Positions 43,405 to 52,023 of a DNA stretch of 64,000 bases are shown in pieces (the first letter of the stretch is position 1; the number at the start of each line of letters is the position of its first letter). The stretch spans positions 142,968-206,967 of the forward strand of contig CAZQMZ010000001.1 in assembly GCA_964594865.1 (NCBI GenBank), written 5' to 3'. The translations under genes were made by a program, and so were the position numbers. This DNA comes from Caccovivens sp964594865 (GTDB lineage Bacteria; Bacillota; Clostridia; Christensenellales; UBA1242). Below the pieces are notes generated by a model that saw only the letters and a list, made by a program, of their open reading frames with translations, had not been told where the DNA came from and did no database searches.

Positions 43405-44630
43405 AATTGTTTGTCAAACAACTTGTGAAGACTCCAATGCTTTTTGTGTTTGCTGTAATGTGCATTTTTTTTGGTTTCACAGCAATCGGACAAGTGGCGG
43501 AAGTGGACAGATATGCCATCGCCACCGCCATTGGAATTGATTTTGCAGAGGACAGTGAATATGAATATGAAATATCCTTTCTTGTCTTCATTCCTGTTGC
43601 GGAAGAATCATTCACAGAAAAATATAAGATGATTTCTTCTCAAGGGAACAGTTTGTCTGAGGCGACTGATTATGCTGGGCTCCACTTGGGCAGGCAGGTG
43701 GGGTTATCTCACATCAAATTCATCGTTTTGAACGAAGAAATGTTGGATACGGATGTGTCTGATTTTCTGGATTTTCTCATGCGAAACAACAATCTTTCGT
43801 CAAGCACAAAATTGATTGCAACCGATTCGACAGCAAAGGAATTTTTGACTCAAGCGCAAAAATTGGACAGTGAAAGTTCAATTAAGGTCAGTGAACTTAT
43901 TTCATATAATCTCAATTATATCTATGCCACAGACAGTTCGCTTGAAACTTTTTTCAAGGGAACGTATGGCCCAACCGGCGTTGGACTGATGTCAAAAATG
44001 ACGACAAGTGATGGTGAAGGGATTTCTGCGTCGTTGATTGAAGGAGAATCCTCCAGCAGTGAACAATCGTCAAGTGAAGGGGAGTCAAGCGGAATTCTCA
44101 ACAATGGTGACACAGTTGTTTTAAAAAATGCTGTAAAGAAGTTGGTTATTTCCGGAGATGAACTTAAAAAAATCAATCTTTTGCGTGGAGATTTCAAAAC
44201 GGGGTCGATAAACATAAAAAATTTCAGCAATGATGAAATCACAAATGCTGAAATGGCTTTTGATATTGTTGGGCAATCTATCAATCAAAAGATTAAGTTT
44301 GAAAATTCCATTCCTGTCATCTATATGGACATAAATTTGAAATTGAGATTGACGGAAATCAAAACTGAAGAAGGGGTCGAACAAGAGAACATCGAACTTT
44401 TTGTCATCACAGATGACATTGCAATTGCAATTGAAAAAGATGTGAAAAATTTGATGGCTGAAGGGCTTGAAATTATGCGAGAAAACAAACTTGATATGGC
44501 AAATTTCTACACCACATTGCACAATTCAAACAGAAGGGCTTTCTTGAATTTTTTGGACTCTCTTGACGATCAGGAGAACTATCTCAATCACATCATTTTC
44601 AAAGTTGCGGTGAGAGTTTTCTCGAAATAG
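43401..44630 (+). CDS. gerAC: Spore germination protein GerAC, without a lipobox cysteine
   Basis: The 409-residue protein is the third receptor subunit. The family start ('...VDRYAIATAIGID') and the C-terminal domain (EIMRENKLDMANFY to the end) are recognisable. Known GerC proteins are lipoproteins with Cys just before this start. Here the equivalent segment is FTAIGQVAEVDRY with no Cys, and the only nearby Cys (VMCIF) is inside the hydrophobic helix. It is therefore probably held by an uncleaved helix. A Ser/Glu-rich linker (around residues 215-233, SSSSEQSSSEGESS) is an unusual insertion. Confidence 0.9.
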   Translation: MKLFVKQLVKTPMLFVFAVMCIFFGFTAIGQVAEVDRYAIATAIGIDFAEDSEYEYEISFLVFIPVAEESFTEKYKMISSQGNSLSEATDYAGLHLGRQVGLSHIKFIVLNEEMLDTDVSDFLDFLMRNNNLSSSTKLIATDSTAKEFLTQAQKLDSESSIKVSELISYNLNYIYATDSSLETFFKGTYGPTGVGLMSKMTTSDGEGISASLIEGESSSSEQSSSEGESSGILNNGDTVVLKNAVKKLVISGDELKKINLLRGDFKTGSINIKNFSNDEITNAEMAFDIVGQSINQKIKFENSIPVIYMDINLKLRLTEIKTEEGVEQENIELFVITDDIAIAIEKDVKNLMAEGLEIMRENKLDMANFYTTLHNSNRRAFLNFLDSLDDQENYLNHIIFKVAVRVFSK

Positions 44631-44697
44631 AAGTTTGTTTATGTTGCATATCACCACAAAATATGGTGTATTATGCATGCATACCACACAACATTTG

Positions 44698-45156
44698 TCA
44701 CTTTTTTGATTTTCGTTTATTTTTGAAAAAATCGGTCAGAAGTTGTTGACAAACGTTTTCATAGGTCTTGTCTTGCACATATTCGCACTTGTGATTCAGC
44801 CGGTTGCTTTCAAGAATTTTTTCAAAAAGATTGTCTTTTGATGTTTGTTCTTTGCACGCATATGTCACTTTCAAAATGCGGGCGTTGACAATCGCTCCGG
44901 CACACATTGGGCAGGGTTCAAGAGTGACAAACATTTCACAATCTTCCAATCTCCAAGATTTCAGTTTTTTGCATGCTTTGTTGATTGCCACAATTTCAGC
45001 ATGCATAAGCGCATTTTGTTTTTTCTCGCGTGAATTTCGTCCGCGAGAGATGATTTTTCCATCTTTCACAATCACTGCACCAATTGGAACTTCATCGTGA
45101 TTTGATGCCTTTTTTGCTTCTTTCAAGGCTTCTTCCATAAAAAAGTTTGTGTTCAT
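44698..45156 (-). CDS. tadA: tRNA-specific adenosine deaminase
   Basis: TadA converts A34 to inosine in tRNA-Arg. The protein has 152 residues. Zinc-deaminase motifs are HAEIVAI and PCPMCAGAI, with DEVPIGAVIV at the start. The -10 box TAGAAT ends 6 nt before ATG 45156 and no SD is present, so the transcript should be leaderless. Divergent from a CPBP protease gene. Confidence 0.95.
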   Translation of the reverse strand: MNTNFFMEEALKEAKKASNHDEVPIGAVIVKDGKIISRGRNSREKKQNALMHAEIVAINKACKKLKSWRLEDCEMFVTLEPCPMCAGAIVNARILKVTYACKEQTSKDNLFEKILESNRLNHKCEYVQDKTYENVCQQLLTDFFKNKRKSKK

Positions 45157-45162
45157 ACTTTC

Positions 45163-45192
45163 ATTCTAAAACAATTTTATTTGTTTTGTCCA
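45163..45192 (-). promoter_or_regulatory. Promoter of tadA, predicted leaderless
   Basis: Minus strand: TGGACA (45192-45187), 18 nt, TAGAAT (45168-45163), 6 nt to the ATG. Confidence 0.6.
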
Positions 45193-45201
45193 GCGGATTG
45201 T

Positions 45202-45230
45202 TTGTTTTTTTTAAAAAAATGTGATATCAT
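45202..45230 (+). promoter_or_regulatory. Promoter of the first CPBP protease gene
   Basis: TTGTTT (45202-45207), 17-nt spacer, TATCAT (45225-45230), extended TGA. The ATG is 10 nt downstream with no SD, so the leader is at most a few bases. Confidence 0.65.
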
Positions 45231-45240
45231 AAATCTTGCT

Positions 45241-46263
45241 ATGGATAATTTGGAAAACACAAAAGATTTCTTGAAGGTTTCAAACAAACGCAATTTTTAT
45301 ACTATCAAAGACAGTGGACTTGTCTATCTTCTTGCCATTGTTGTGCCATTGTTGGTTTCGTTTGTTTTTTTATATATCTCTCTTTTCGCACTTGCACAGA
45401 TTGGCGTGAATGTTGAAGAAGTGGACTTTGAACAAATTTTTGAAAATTATCTTTGGTTCTCCATTCCTTATTTGCTCATAACGCACGTTTGTTTCATTTG
45501 CATTTGGTTATCTTATCATCCGGCGTGCAAAATTTCATATTCCGCTTCCAGCGCTTCCTTCAAAAAGTTGAATCCTTGGACAGCCATTCTGTCGGCTTTG
45601 GTTGGCATTGTCTGTGTGCTTGGCTTTGTTTGGTTGATTGAAGGCTGTTTTGGTAGTTTTTTTGAATGGGTGGGATTTGAAACAGTGTCATACAGTCTGC
45701 CTATGACCAATATAGGTTGGCTGATTTTAAATTTGATTATTCTTGGAGTTGTGCCGGCAATTTGTGAAGAACTTCTTTTCCGCGGTATGATTTTCAATGG
45801 ACTGAAAGAAAAATTTTCACCAAAAGCCAGCATCCTTCTGTGCGGATTGTTGTTTGCTCTTTTGCATGGCAGTGTCACGCAGTTTATCTATCCTTTCATT
45901 TTGGGTTGTTTGCTCTCTTTCGTCATGGAAAAAACCGGCAATTTGCTCTATCCAATTCTCATCCATATGTTCAACAATTTCACGACGATTGTTCTCAATT
46001 ACATCGTGGTGAACAGTTCCACAGGGACAATAAGTTTTCCGGTTGAATGGTGGGGCTGGATTTGTGCCATTTTGGTGGCTGTCGCAACGGTGGCACTCTT
46101 GTGGCTGGTCTATTGGTTCTATCTTCGAAAACAAAAAAAGTTGGAAATCGAAAAGCAGGGTCAATCAAATCAAACACAACAAACAATGGTGGGAAAATTT
46201 CCTTTAATCTTGATCTTTGGCATGGTTTTGGCGGTTATTTTGATCATTATTAGTGCCATTTGA
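45241..46263 (+). CDS. CPBP family intramembrane metalloprotease
   Basis: The 340-residue protein has about eight helices. It shows the CPBP (Abi/CAAX) motifs EELLFRGMIF, FALLHG and HMFNNF, which carry the catalytic Glu and metal-binding His/Asn. Relatives act in bacteriocin immunity or membrane-protein processing. ATG 45241 is chosen over upstream starts because the promoter lies directly before it. It is followed by a second CPBP gene 67 nt downstream. Confidence 0.9.
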   Translation: MDNLENTKDFLKVSNKRNFYTIKDSGLVYLLAIVVPLLVSFVFLYISLFALAQIGVNVEEVDFEQIFENYLWFSIPYLLITHVCFICIWLSYHPACKISYSASSASFKKLNPWTAILSALVGIVCVLGFVWLIEGCFGSFFEWVGFETVSYSLPMTNIGWLILNLIILGVVPAICEELLFRGMIFNGLKEKFSPKASILLCGLLFALLHGSVTQFIYPFILGCLLSFVMEKTGNLLYPILIHMFNNFTTIVLNYIVVNSSTGTISFPVEWWGWICAILVAVATVALLWLVYWFYLRKQKKLEIEKQGQSNQTQQTMVGKFPLILIFGMVLAVILIIISAI

Positions 46264-46330
46264 TTGTTATAAACGCACTTGGTTTTGAGTATATTATTTT
46301 AAATGGGTTTTGAAAGGTGTTTGTGATTTT

Positions 46331-47485
46331 ATGTCAAAAAGAATTTGTTTGAATTCCAACTTAATATATTTTATCGTTCTTGTGGCTTTCATTATCGTGA
46401 GAATTTGTTCAAACTTTGGAGTCTTTTCTTTTATGGGCGATTATGCCTCATACATCATGAGTTTGTTTACACAAGTTGTTCTCATCTTTCTTATTCCTTT
46501 TGTTCTATTCAAGATGACAAACAAATTTTCTGTCAAAGACACTTTCAAATTTTTTAGTTATAAAAAAATTTCGTGGAAGGCAGTCTTTGTTGCTGTTGGT
46601 CTTGGAGTCATTGTCTTTTGTCTTAATGTCTATGTTTCAAATTTCTTCAACAGTTTGATTCAATTGTTTGGCTACACTCCGTCATCTTCTTCCGGAAACG
46701 GACTTCCTGCAACGTGGTGGGTGTTGGTGCTCAATTTGCTCACCACTGCCGTTCTGCCTGCCATTTGTGAAGAAACATTGCACCGCGGTATGCTTCTCCG
46801 CGGAAACTCCAAAATGGGAATCAAAAAAAGTGTCCTTATTTCCGGCTTTTTGTTTGGACTTTTGCATTTAAACATAGAGCAATTTTTCTATGCAAGCATA
46901 ATTGGCTTGTTTTTGGGATATCTTTGCTGGTGCTGTGATTCCATATATCCTTGCATGATCATCCATTTCATGAACAACGCACTTTCTGTTTTTCTTTCCT
47001 TTGCTTCGGCGAAAGGGTGGGCGATTGGAAACATATTCTCTTGGATTTCCAAATTTTTGCTTTCCAATTCTCTTCTTGGCTTTGTCATTCTCATTCTTGC
47101 TTTGGTTTTGCTCTTCATGCTTGCTTGCGAATTGACGCGTTTTTTGATCAAAGATTCTTTCAACTACAACTTTGGCAAGCGTCAAAAACAATTGACAAAT
47201 ATGGCTGTCAGAGAGAACTTTTTCAAACAGATTGAGAACATAAGAAATGATACGAATGACGGAAATTCCATATATTCCACCGAGAAAAACATAATTTATA
47301 TCGATTTTCGAGAGTTTATGGATTTTGTCAGCAAAAATATGGAAGAGATGAAAAATACTCAAATTGAAACGGAAAATTCGAAAATCAAAAATGTCGACTT
47401 GAAAATCAAAATTCTTCTTATTGGTTCATTTGTGCTGTCGGCAGTCGTCACATTCATGACTTTTGTTTGGGGATTGTTTAGATAA
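46331..47485 (+). CDS. Second CPBP family intramembrane metalloprotease
   Basis: The 384-residue protein has CPBP motifs EETLHRGMLL, FGLLHL and HFMNNA. After the protease core it has an additional soluble stretch of about 100 residues (around 265-365) and a final transmembrane helix, which the first copy lacks in this form. ATG 46331 is used; AAAGGTG lies about 11 nt upstream. It is paired with the gene before it, likely by old duplication. rlmH starts 17 nt after its stop. Confidence 0.88.
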   Translation: MSKRICLNSNLIYFIVLVAFIIVRICSNFGVFSFMGDYASYIMSLFTQVVLIFLIPFVLFKMTNKFSVKDTFKFFSYKKISWKAVFVAVGLGVIVFCLNVYVSNFFNSLIQLFGYTPSSSSGNGLPATWWVLVLNLLTTAVLPAICEETLHRGMLLRGNSKMGIKKSVLISGFLFGLLHLNIEQFFYASIIGLFLGYLCWCCDSIYPCMIIHFMNNALSVFLSFASAKGWAIGNIFSWISKFLLSNSLLGFVILILALVLLFMLACELTRFLIKDSFNYNFGKRQKQLTNMAVRENFFKQIENIRNDTNDGNSIYSTEKNIIYIDFREFMDFVSKNMEEMKNTQIETENSKIKNVDLKIKILLIGSFVLSAVVTFMTFVWGLFR

Positions 47486-47502
47486 AATTGTGGGAGGATT
47501 TC

Positions 47503-47958
47503 ATGACGATCAATATTGTGTGCGTTGGAAACTTGAAAGAAAAATTTTCACGCGAGGAACAAGCGGAATATCTCAAAAGGCTGTCTGCTTTTTGCAAAGT
47601 GAATATTGTCGAGCTTAAAGAGCAAAATCATTTGGACAATCCAGCACTTATTCTGGAAAGGGAAGGTGAAGAGATATTGTCGCAACTTAAAGGTGTTTCC
47701 ATTCTGTGTGACATTGGTGCAAAGGAGTATTCCAGCGAAGAATTTGCCAAACATTTGCAAGATCTCATGCAGACGACGTCCACAATAACTTTTGTGGTGG
47801 GCGGAAGTTTTGGAGTGAGTGACAAGGTAAAAAAATCTTGTGATGAAAAAATGTCTTTTTCACCGATGACATTTCCACACAACCTTTTCCGCATTATGCT
47901 TTTGGAACAAATCTATCGTGCATTCACAATTTTGCATGGAAAAAGTTATCACAAATAA
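47503..47958 (+). CDS. rlmH: 23S rRNA (pseudouridine1915-N3)-methyltransferase RlmH
   Basis: This SPOUT-fold enzyme methylates pseudouridine 1915 in helix 69 on assembled ribosomes. The protein has 151 residues. The knot motifs FVVGGSFGVSD and MTFPHNLFRIMLLEQIYRAF are present, ending in GKSYHK as the family does. ATG 47503 has GGGAGGA upstream; an in-frame ATG at 47488 lies before the SD. Confidence 0.97.
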   Translation: MTINIVCVGNLKEKFSREEQAEYLKRLSAFCKVNIVELKEQNHLDNPALILEREGEEILSQLKGVSILCDIGAKEYSSEEFAKHLQDLMQTTSTITFVVGGSFGVSDKVKKSCDEKMSFSPMTFPHNLFRIMLLEQIYRAFTILHGKSYHK

Positions 47959-47990
47959 AAAAGAAAGGTCGAAACCTTTCTCTATTTTCC
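47958..47990 (-). terminator. Terminator between rlmH and the unknown minus-strand gene
   Basis: AGAAAGGT (47962-47969) pairs with ACCTTTCT (47974-47981). The T-run is good in the minus direction and poor in the plus direction. Confidence 0.7.
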
Positions 47991-48539
47991 TAGGATGTTT
48001 TCATATTCTTCTTTGTTGTTTTGAGGATAATTGGCAATTTCATTGAGCAGTTTTTGCTTATGTTGTTTGGTTAACTTTGTGACTTTATCAAACTTATTCA
48101 AGTCTTTTTCAGTGTAATTAAATCCGCTGTCAATCAAAATTTGTCGTATGGAACGTGGTTTCTCTCTCATATGTCGAACAGGTTGTCTTGTGTAAAGAAT
48201 GTCTGCTTCGAAAACGATTGTTTGTTCATAAATCCATTTGCAAAAAGATTTGTCAATTTTCAACTCTTCAATTATGTTGACGTCACTTTTCACTTCATCT
48301 CTGATCCTTTTCAAAAAGATCAAAAGAGAGTTTCTTTTTTCTTGTTGTACTTCGTTATGTTTTTGGATGAAATTCCATAGTTCAGGCGAATAGGAATTTT
48401 GTGCTTCTTGTTTGAGAAAATTCATCATTTTGACACAGTCATCCAAAGTTTCTGTCTTTTGCCTGTAACTTATGAAAAGACGTTCAAATTCATCTCTTTT
48501 TTCGTCTGACAAGTTTTCTTTGAAAATGTTGTTGTTCAT
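47982..48539 (-). CDS. Soluble helical protein of unknown function
   Basis: The protein has 185 residues with no membrane segment or signal peptide. It is highly charged and predicted mostly helical from its heptad-like Leu/Ile spacing. The final part (SIRQILIDSGFNYTEKDLNK and after) looks like a small separate helical unit. I recognise no family. AAGGATG upstream of ATG 48539 and a clear promoter show it is a real gene. Confidence 0.7.
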   Translation of the reverse strand: MNNNIFKENLSDEKRDEFERLFISYRQKTETLDDCVKMMNFLKQEAQNSYSPELWNFIQKHNEVQQEKRNSLLIFLKRIRDEVKSDVNIIEELKIDKSFCKWIYEQTIVFEADILYTRQPVRHMREKPRSIRQILIDSGFNYTEKDLNKFDKVTKLTKQHKQKLLNEIANYPQNNKEEYENILGK

Positions 48540-48586
48540 GTTTTCATCCTTTATATTTTTTTCTTTCTGGGTCGTCTGTTGATATG

Positions 48587-48615
48587 ATTTTACTACAAAA
48601 CAAAGATTTTGTCAA
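48587..48615 (-). promoter_or_regulatory. Sigma-A promoter of the unknown gene
   Basis: Minus strand: TTGACA (48615-48610), 17 nt, TAAAAT (48592-48587). Confidence 0.85.
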
Positions 48616-48651
48616 TAGGGAAAATTTATTTTGAAAAATTGTGCAAAATGC

Positions 48652-48680
48652 TTGATTTTTTGTTTTTGATGTGATAGAAT
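48652..48680 (+). promoter_or_regulatory. Sigma-A promoter of rpsB-tsf
   Basis: TTGATT (48652-48657), 17-nt spacer, TAGAAT (48675-48680), extended TGA. Confidence 0.8.
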
Positions 48681-48686
48681 GAACAG

Positions 48687-48850
48687 GTCATTGAAGACAA
48701 ATATTCACTCAGGGCGTATTTCAATATCTGTTGCCTGAACGCAAACACTCTTTTGTGTAAAAAATAATCAAAGTCGAATTTGAGTGTTTGTCAAAGTTCG
48801 TCGAACTTGGGCTCCATTGAAAGTTGATGTCTTGGGGAAGTTTAAAAAAC
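48687..48850 (+). promoter_or_regulatory. Structured rpsB leader RNA
   Basis: The leader of about 175 nt has several helices. TCAGG (48709-48713) pairs with CCTGA (48734-48738). AAACACTC (48743-48750) pairs with GAGTGTTT (48782-48789). AAGTTC (48794-48799) pairs with GAACTT (48803-48808). It contains no terminator. It is a plausible ribosomal-protein autoregulatory leader; I do not match it to a described one. Confidence 0.5.
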
Positions 48851-48862
48851 AGGAGGTTATTT

Positions 48863-49897
48863 ATGTCAGTTATTTCAATGAAACAACTTTTGGAGGCGGG
48901 TGTTCACTTTGGTCATCAAACAAGAAAGTGGAACCCAAAGATGAAAAAATACATTTTCACTGCCAGAAATGATATTCACATCATCAATCTCGAAGTTACG
49001 TCCGAAGCAGTTGACAAGGCGTATGCTTTTGTGCGCGACATTGCTGCAACCGGAAGAAGTGTGCTCTTTGTTGGCACAAAGAAACAGGCTCAAGAAGCTG
49101 TGAAAGAAGAAGCTGAAAGATGCGGAATGTTCTTTGTCAACACTCGTTGGCTTGGCGGAACACTCACCAATTTCAAAACAATCCGAAACAGCATCGAAAG
49201 ACTCAATAAACTCAACCAAATGGAAAAGGTGGGTGAGTTTGAGCTTTTACCAAAAAAAGAAGTTGCTCTTTTGAAACAAGAAAGAGACAAACTCGAAAAA
49301 AATCTTGGCGGAATCAAGGATATGAGAGAATTGCCGGGAGTCATCTTTGTGGTTGACCCAAGCAATGAAAAAATCTGCGTTCATGAAGCAAAAATTTTGA
49401 ACATCCCTGTTGTCAGTCTTGTCGACACAAACTGCGATCCAAGCGACGTTGCAATTGTCATTCCAGGCAACGATGATGCAATCCGTTCAGTTAAGTTGAT
49501 TGCCGGCGCTCTTGCAGACGCTGTGATTGAAGCAAGAGAAGGTGTTTCAATGAAGAAAGAAGACGAAGAGCAATCAGCAGAAGAAAATGTTGACCTTGAA
49601 AGCCTTTTGCAACAAGCAAAACCAAGTGTTGAGCTTGCAGAAGCTGGCGAAGAAGAAAAGAAGGCAAAAAAGCCAGCGAAGAAAAAGCCAGCTGTCAAGA
49701 AAGAAACAGTGAAAGAAAGTTCAAAAACTGAAACAGCAGAAGAAAAACCTGTCGAGGTTAAAGAAGAAAAACCTGTTGAAGTGAAAAAGAAAAAATCTTC
49801 TGATGAAGTGAAAGAGAAAAAAGAAGAAAAACCTGTTGAAGCGAAAGAGGAAAAACCTGTCGCAAAGAAAACTGTCAAAAAAGCTAAGGCAGAATAA
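48863..49897 (+). CDS. rpsB: 30S ribosomal protein S2 with long charged C-terminal extension
   Basis: The S2 core fills residues 1-230: GVHFGHQTRKWNPKM, VLFVGTKKQAQ, NTRWLGGTLTNF, LPGVIFVVDP and IPVVSLVDTNCDP are typical. The protein has 344 residues, about 90-110 more than usual. The extra tail is a Lys/Glu/Ala/Pro-rich low-complexity segment with repeats such as EEKPVEVK. AGGAGG lies 6 nt before ATG 48863. tsf follows after 36 nt. Confidence 0.97.
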   Translation: MSVISMKQLLEAGVHFGHQTRKWNPKMKKYIFTARNDIHIINLEVTSEAVDKAYAFVRDIAATGRSVLFVGTKKQAQEAVKEEAERCGMFFVNTRWLGGTLTNFKTIRNSIERLNKLNQMEKVGEFELLPKKEVALLKQERDKLEKNLGGIKDMRELPGVIFVVDPSNEKICVHEAKILNIPVVSLVDTNCDPSDVAIVIPGNDDAIRSVKLIAGALADAVIEAREGVSMKKEDEEQSAEENVDLESLLQQAKPSVELAEAGEEEKKAKKPAKKKPAVKKETVKESSKTETAEEKPVEVKEEKPVEVKKKKSSDEVKEKKEEKPVEAKEEKPVAKKTVKKAKAE

Positions 49898-49933
49898 TTT
49901 GAGAAAAAATAAATCAAAGAAGGAGAGTATATC

Positions 49934-50587
49934 ATGAATTTTACTGCACAAGATGTCGCAAAATTGAGAGCACAAACAGGAGTGGGCATGATGGAGTGCA
50001 AAAAGGCGCTTACAGATGCCAACGGAGATTTTGAAAAAGCCATTGTTCTTTTGAGAGAAAGAGGTTTGAAAGCTGTTGACAAAAAACAAGGAAGAATTGC
50101 CAGCGAAGGACTTGTTCAATCATATATCCACATGGGCGGAAAGATTGGAGTTTTGGTGGAAGTCAATTGCGAAACTGACTTTGTTGCAAAAAGTGAAGAT
50201 TTTGTGACATTGGTCAAGGATATTGCAATGCATATTGCTGCTGCAAATCCAAAATATGTCGGTGAAGCAGACGTTGACCCTGCTGAACTTGAAAACGAGA
50301 AAAACATCCTTCGTGCTCAAGCACTCAACGAAGGTAAACCAGAGAAAATCGTTGAAAAAATGGTGGAAGGAAGAGTTAAAAAGTTCTATGAAGATGTTTG
50401 TCTTCTCAACCAACATTTTGTCAAGAATCAAGATATAACAATCAAAGATTTGCTCACAGAAGCAACTCTCAAGATTGGCGAAAAGATTTCCATTCGTCGT
50501 TTTGTTCGCTATGAACTTGGTGAAGGATTGGAAAAACGCGTTGACAATTTGGCAGAAGAAGTTGCAAAACAAATGGCAGGGAAATAA
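49934..50587 (+). CDS. tsf: Elongation factor Ts, short form
   Basis: EF-Ts exchanges GDP on EF-Tu. The N-terminal UBA domain (VAKLRAQTGVGMMECKKAL) and core EVNCETDFVAKSEDF are intact, as is the C-terminal module GEKISIRRFVRYELGEG. At 217 residues it is shorter than the typical 280-295, so one core subdomain is reduced, as in some other bacteria. AAGGAG precedes ATG 49934. Unlike the common order rpsB-tsf-pyrH-frr, no pyrH follows. Confidence 0.95.
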   Translation: MNFTAQDVAKLRAQTGVGMMECKKALTDANGDFEKAIVLLRERGLKAVDKKQGRIASEGLVQSYIHMGGKIGVLVEVNCETDFVAKSEDFVTLVKDIAMHIAAANPKYVGEADVDPAELENEKNILRAQALNEGKPEKIVEKMVEGRVKKFYEDVCLLNQHFVKNQDITIKDLLTEATLKIGEKISIRRFVRYELGEGLEKRVDNLAEEVAKQMAGK

Positions 50588-50611
50588 GCCGAGTTGAAAT
50601 AAATCAGAAAG

Positions 50612-50641
50612 CGATTGAAGAATTATATTCAATCGTTTTTT
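50612..50641 (+). terminator. Intrinsic terminator after tsf
   Basis: CGATTGAA (50612-50619) pairs with TTCAATCG (50628-50635), then T's. Confidence 0.85.
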
Positions 50642-50659
50642 CTTTTTACGTGAAAATGT

Positions 50660-50689
50660 TTGCAAAATATTTTTAAAGTATGTTACAAT
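50660..50689 (+). promoter_or_regulatory. Sigma-A promoter of frr and the following genes
   Basis: TTGCAA (50660-50665), 18-nt spacer, TACAAT (50684-50689), extended TGT. Confidence 0.75.
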
Positions 50690-50711
50690 TCAGTATTGTA
50701 AGGAGAAAATT

Positions 50712-51278
50712 ATGAACGAAATGGTTGAAGACATCTTTCAGAGTCTTAAAGATGACCTTGAAAAAGCATATTTGCATCAACAAAATGAATATCTTGTTAT
50801 CAGAGCTGGCAGGGCAAACCCTCACATTTTGGACAGGGTTATGGTGGATTATTATGGCATGCCAACTCCAATTGTTCAAATGGCAACAATCACAGTTTCT
50901 GAAGCAAGAATTTTGAACATCAGTGTTTGGGATGTTTCGCAACTTAAAAATGTTGAAAAAGCAATTTCGCAGGCAGATCTTGGCATAACTCCAACTGACG
51001 ATGGCAAGACAATCAGGCTTGTTTTTCCTCAACTGACTGAAGAAAGACGAAGAGAAATTGTCAAAAATGTTAAGAAAATTTGTGAGGAAACAAAGGTGGC
51101 AATTCGTGGCGGTCGACGCGACGCACTTGATATGCTTAAAGAACTCAAAAAAGATGGAGAAATTTCTGAGGATGAATTTTCTGCATACGAAAAAGAGGTG
51201 CAAAAAATTGTTGATAAGTATGTCGAAAATGTTGACAAGCAGGCTGAAACCAAAGAACAGGAAATTATGACGATTTAA
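50712..51278 (+). CDS. frr: Ribosome recycling factor
   Basis: RRF splits the post-termination ribosome together with EF-G. The protein has 188 residues, the family length. IRAGRANPHILDRVMVDYYG, LGITPTDDGKTIRLVFPQLT and the C-terminal RGGRRDALDMLK are characteristic. AAGGAG lies 6 nt before ATG 50712; an in-frame ATG three codons later is possible. It has its own promoter after the tsf terminator. Confidence 0.97.
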   Translation: MNEMVEDIFQSLKDDLEKAYLHQQNEYLVIRAGRANPHILDRVMVDYYGMPTPIVQMATITVSEARILNISVWDVSQLKNVEKAISQADLGITPTDDGKTIRLVFPQLTEERRREIVKNVKKICEETKVAIRGGRRDALDMLKELKKDGEISEDEFSAYEKEVQKIVDKYVENVDKQAETKEQEIMTI

Positions 51279-51318
51279 ATTTTGTTGCCTAAGAACAAGA
51301 CAAAGTGAAGGATTTATT

Positions 51319-52023
51319 ATGTTTAAAAAGAAAGAACAAAAACTGAAAATTCCAACTCACGTCGCTTTCATCATGGATGGAAATCGTCGATGGGCAACAA
51401 GGCGTGGACTGAACAAAATGTTGGGGCATAAACAGGGCGCGATTGCTTTGGAAAATCTCGTATTTGACATTGAAAAAATTGATGGAATCAAATATGCGTC
51501 TTTTTTTGCATTTTCAACTGAAAATTGGAATCGTGAACAAAAGGAAATTGACTATATTTTTGAACTTGTCAGAAATTTGATTGAGGAGAATGAAGGGCAG
51601 TTCAAAGACAAGAACATCAAGGTTGTTGCAATGGGCGACATCACAAAATTTCCTGAAGATTTGCAAAAGTCACTAAAACAGGCGATTGAAGAAACCAAAA
51701 ACAACACAGGATTGGTTGTCAACCTTGCACTCAACTATGGCGGACGTGCTGACATTGTTCATGCGGTTAACGTTCTCATTCAAAAGGGTGAAAAAGTGAC
51801 GGAAAAGAGTTTGCAAGAAAATTTATATTCCGCACCAGCACCTGATATTGACCTTCTCATTCGCACAAGTGGAGAGATTAGAGTGTCAAATTTTATGCTC
51901 TATCAAATGGCATACAGCGAACTTTATTTCACAAAAACTTGTTGGCCGGACTTTGATAAAAAAGAACTTATGCGTGCCATCAAGGAATTTTCAAAAAGAG
52001 ACAGAAGATTTGGAGGTAAATGA
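51319..52023 (+). CDS. uppS: Isoprenyl transferase (undecaprenyl diphosphate synthase)
   Basis: This cis-prenyltransferase makes the C55 lipid carrier for cell-wall synthesis. The protein has 234 residues. HVAFIMDGNRRWA with the catalytic Asp, FFAFSTENWNR, LNYGGRADI and DLLIRTSGEIRVSNFMLYQ are present. AAGGAT is the SD for ATG 51319. The stop overlaps cdsA (ATGATGA). Confidence 0.97.
   Translation: MFKKKEQKLKIPTHVAFIMDGNRRWATRRGLNKMLGHKQGAIALENLVFDIEKIDGIKYASFFAFSTENWNREQKEIDYIFELVRNLIEENEGQFKDKNIKVVAMGDITKFPEDLQKSLKQAIEETKNNTGLVVNLALNYGGRADIVHAVNVLIQKGEKVTEKSLQENLYSAPAPDIDLLIRTSGEIRVSNFMLYQMAYSELYFTKTCWPDFDKKELMRAIKEFSKRDRRFGGK

Noticed and set aside
44631..44697. Palindromic stretch TATTATGCATGCATA between gerAC and tadA, with a similar ATGCAT-rich string inside truB (about 62508)
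   Set aside because: The similarity is short and AT-rich; chance is the simpler explanation, and the truB copy is coding.
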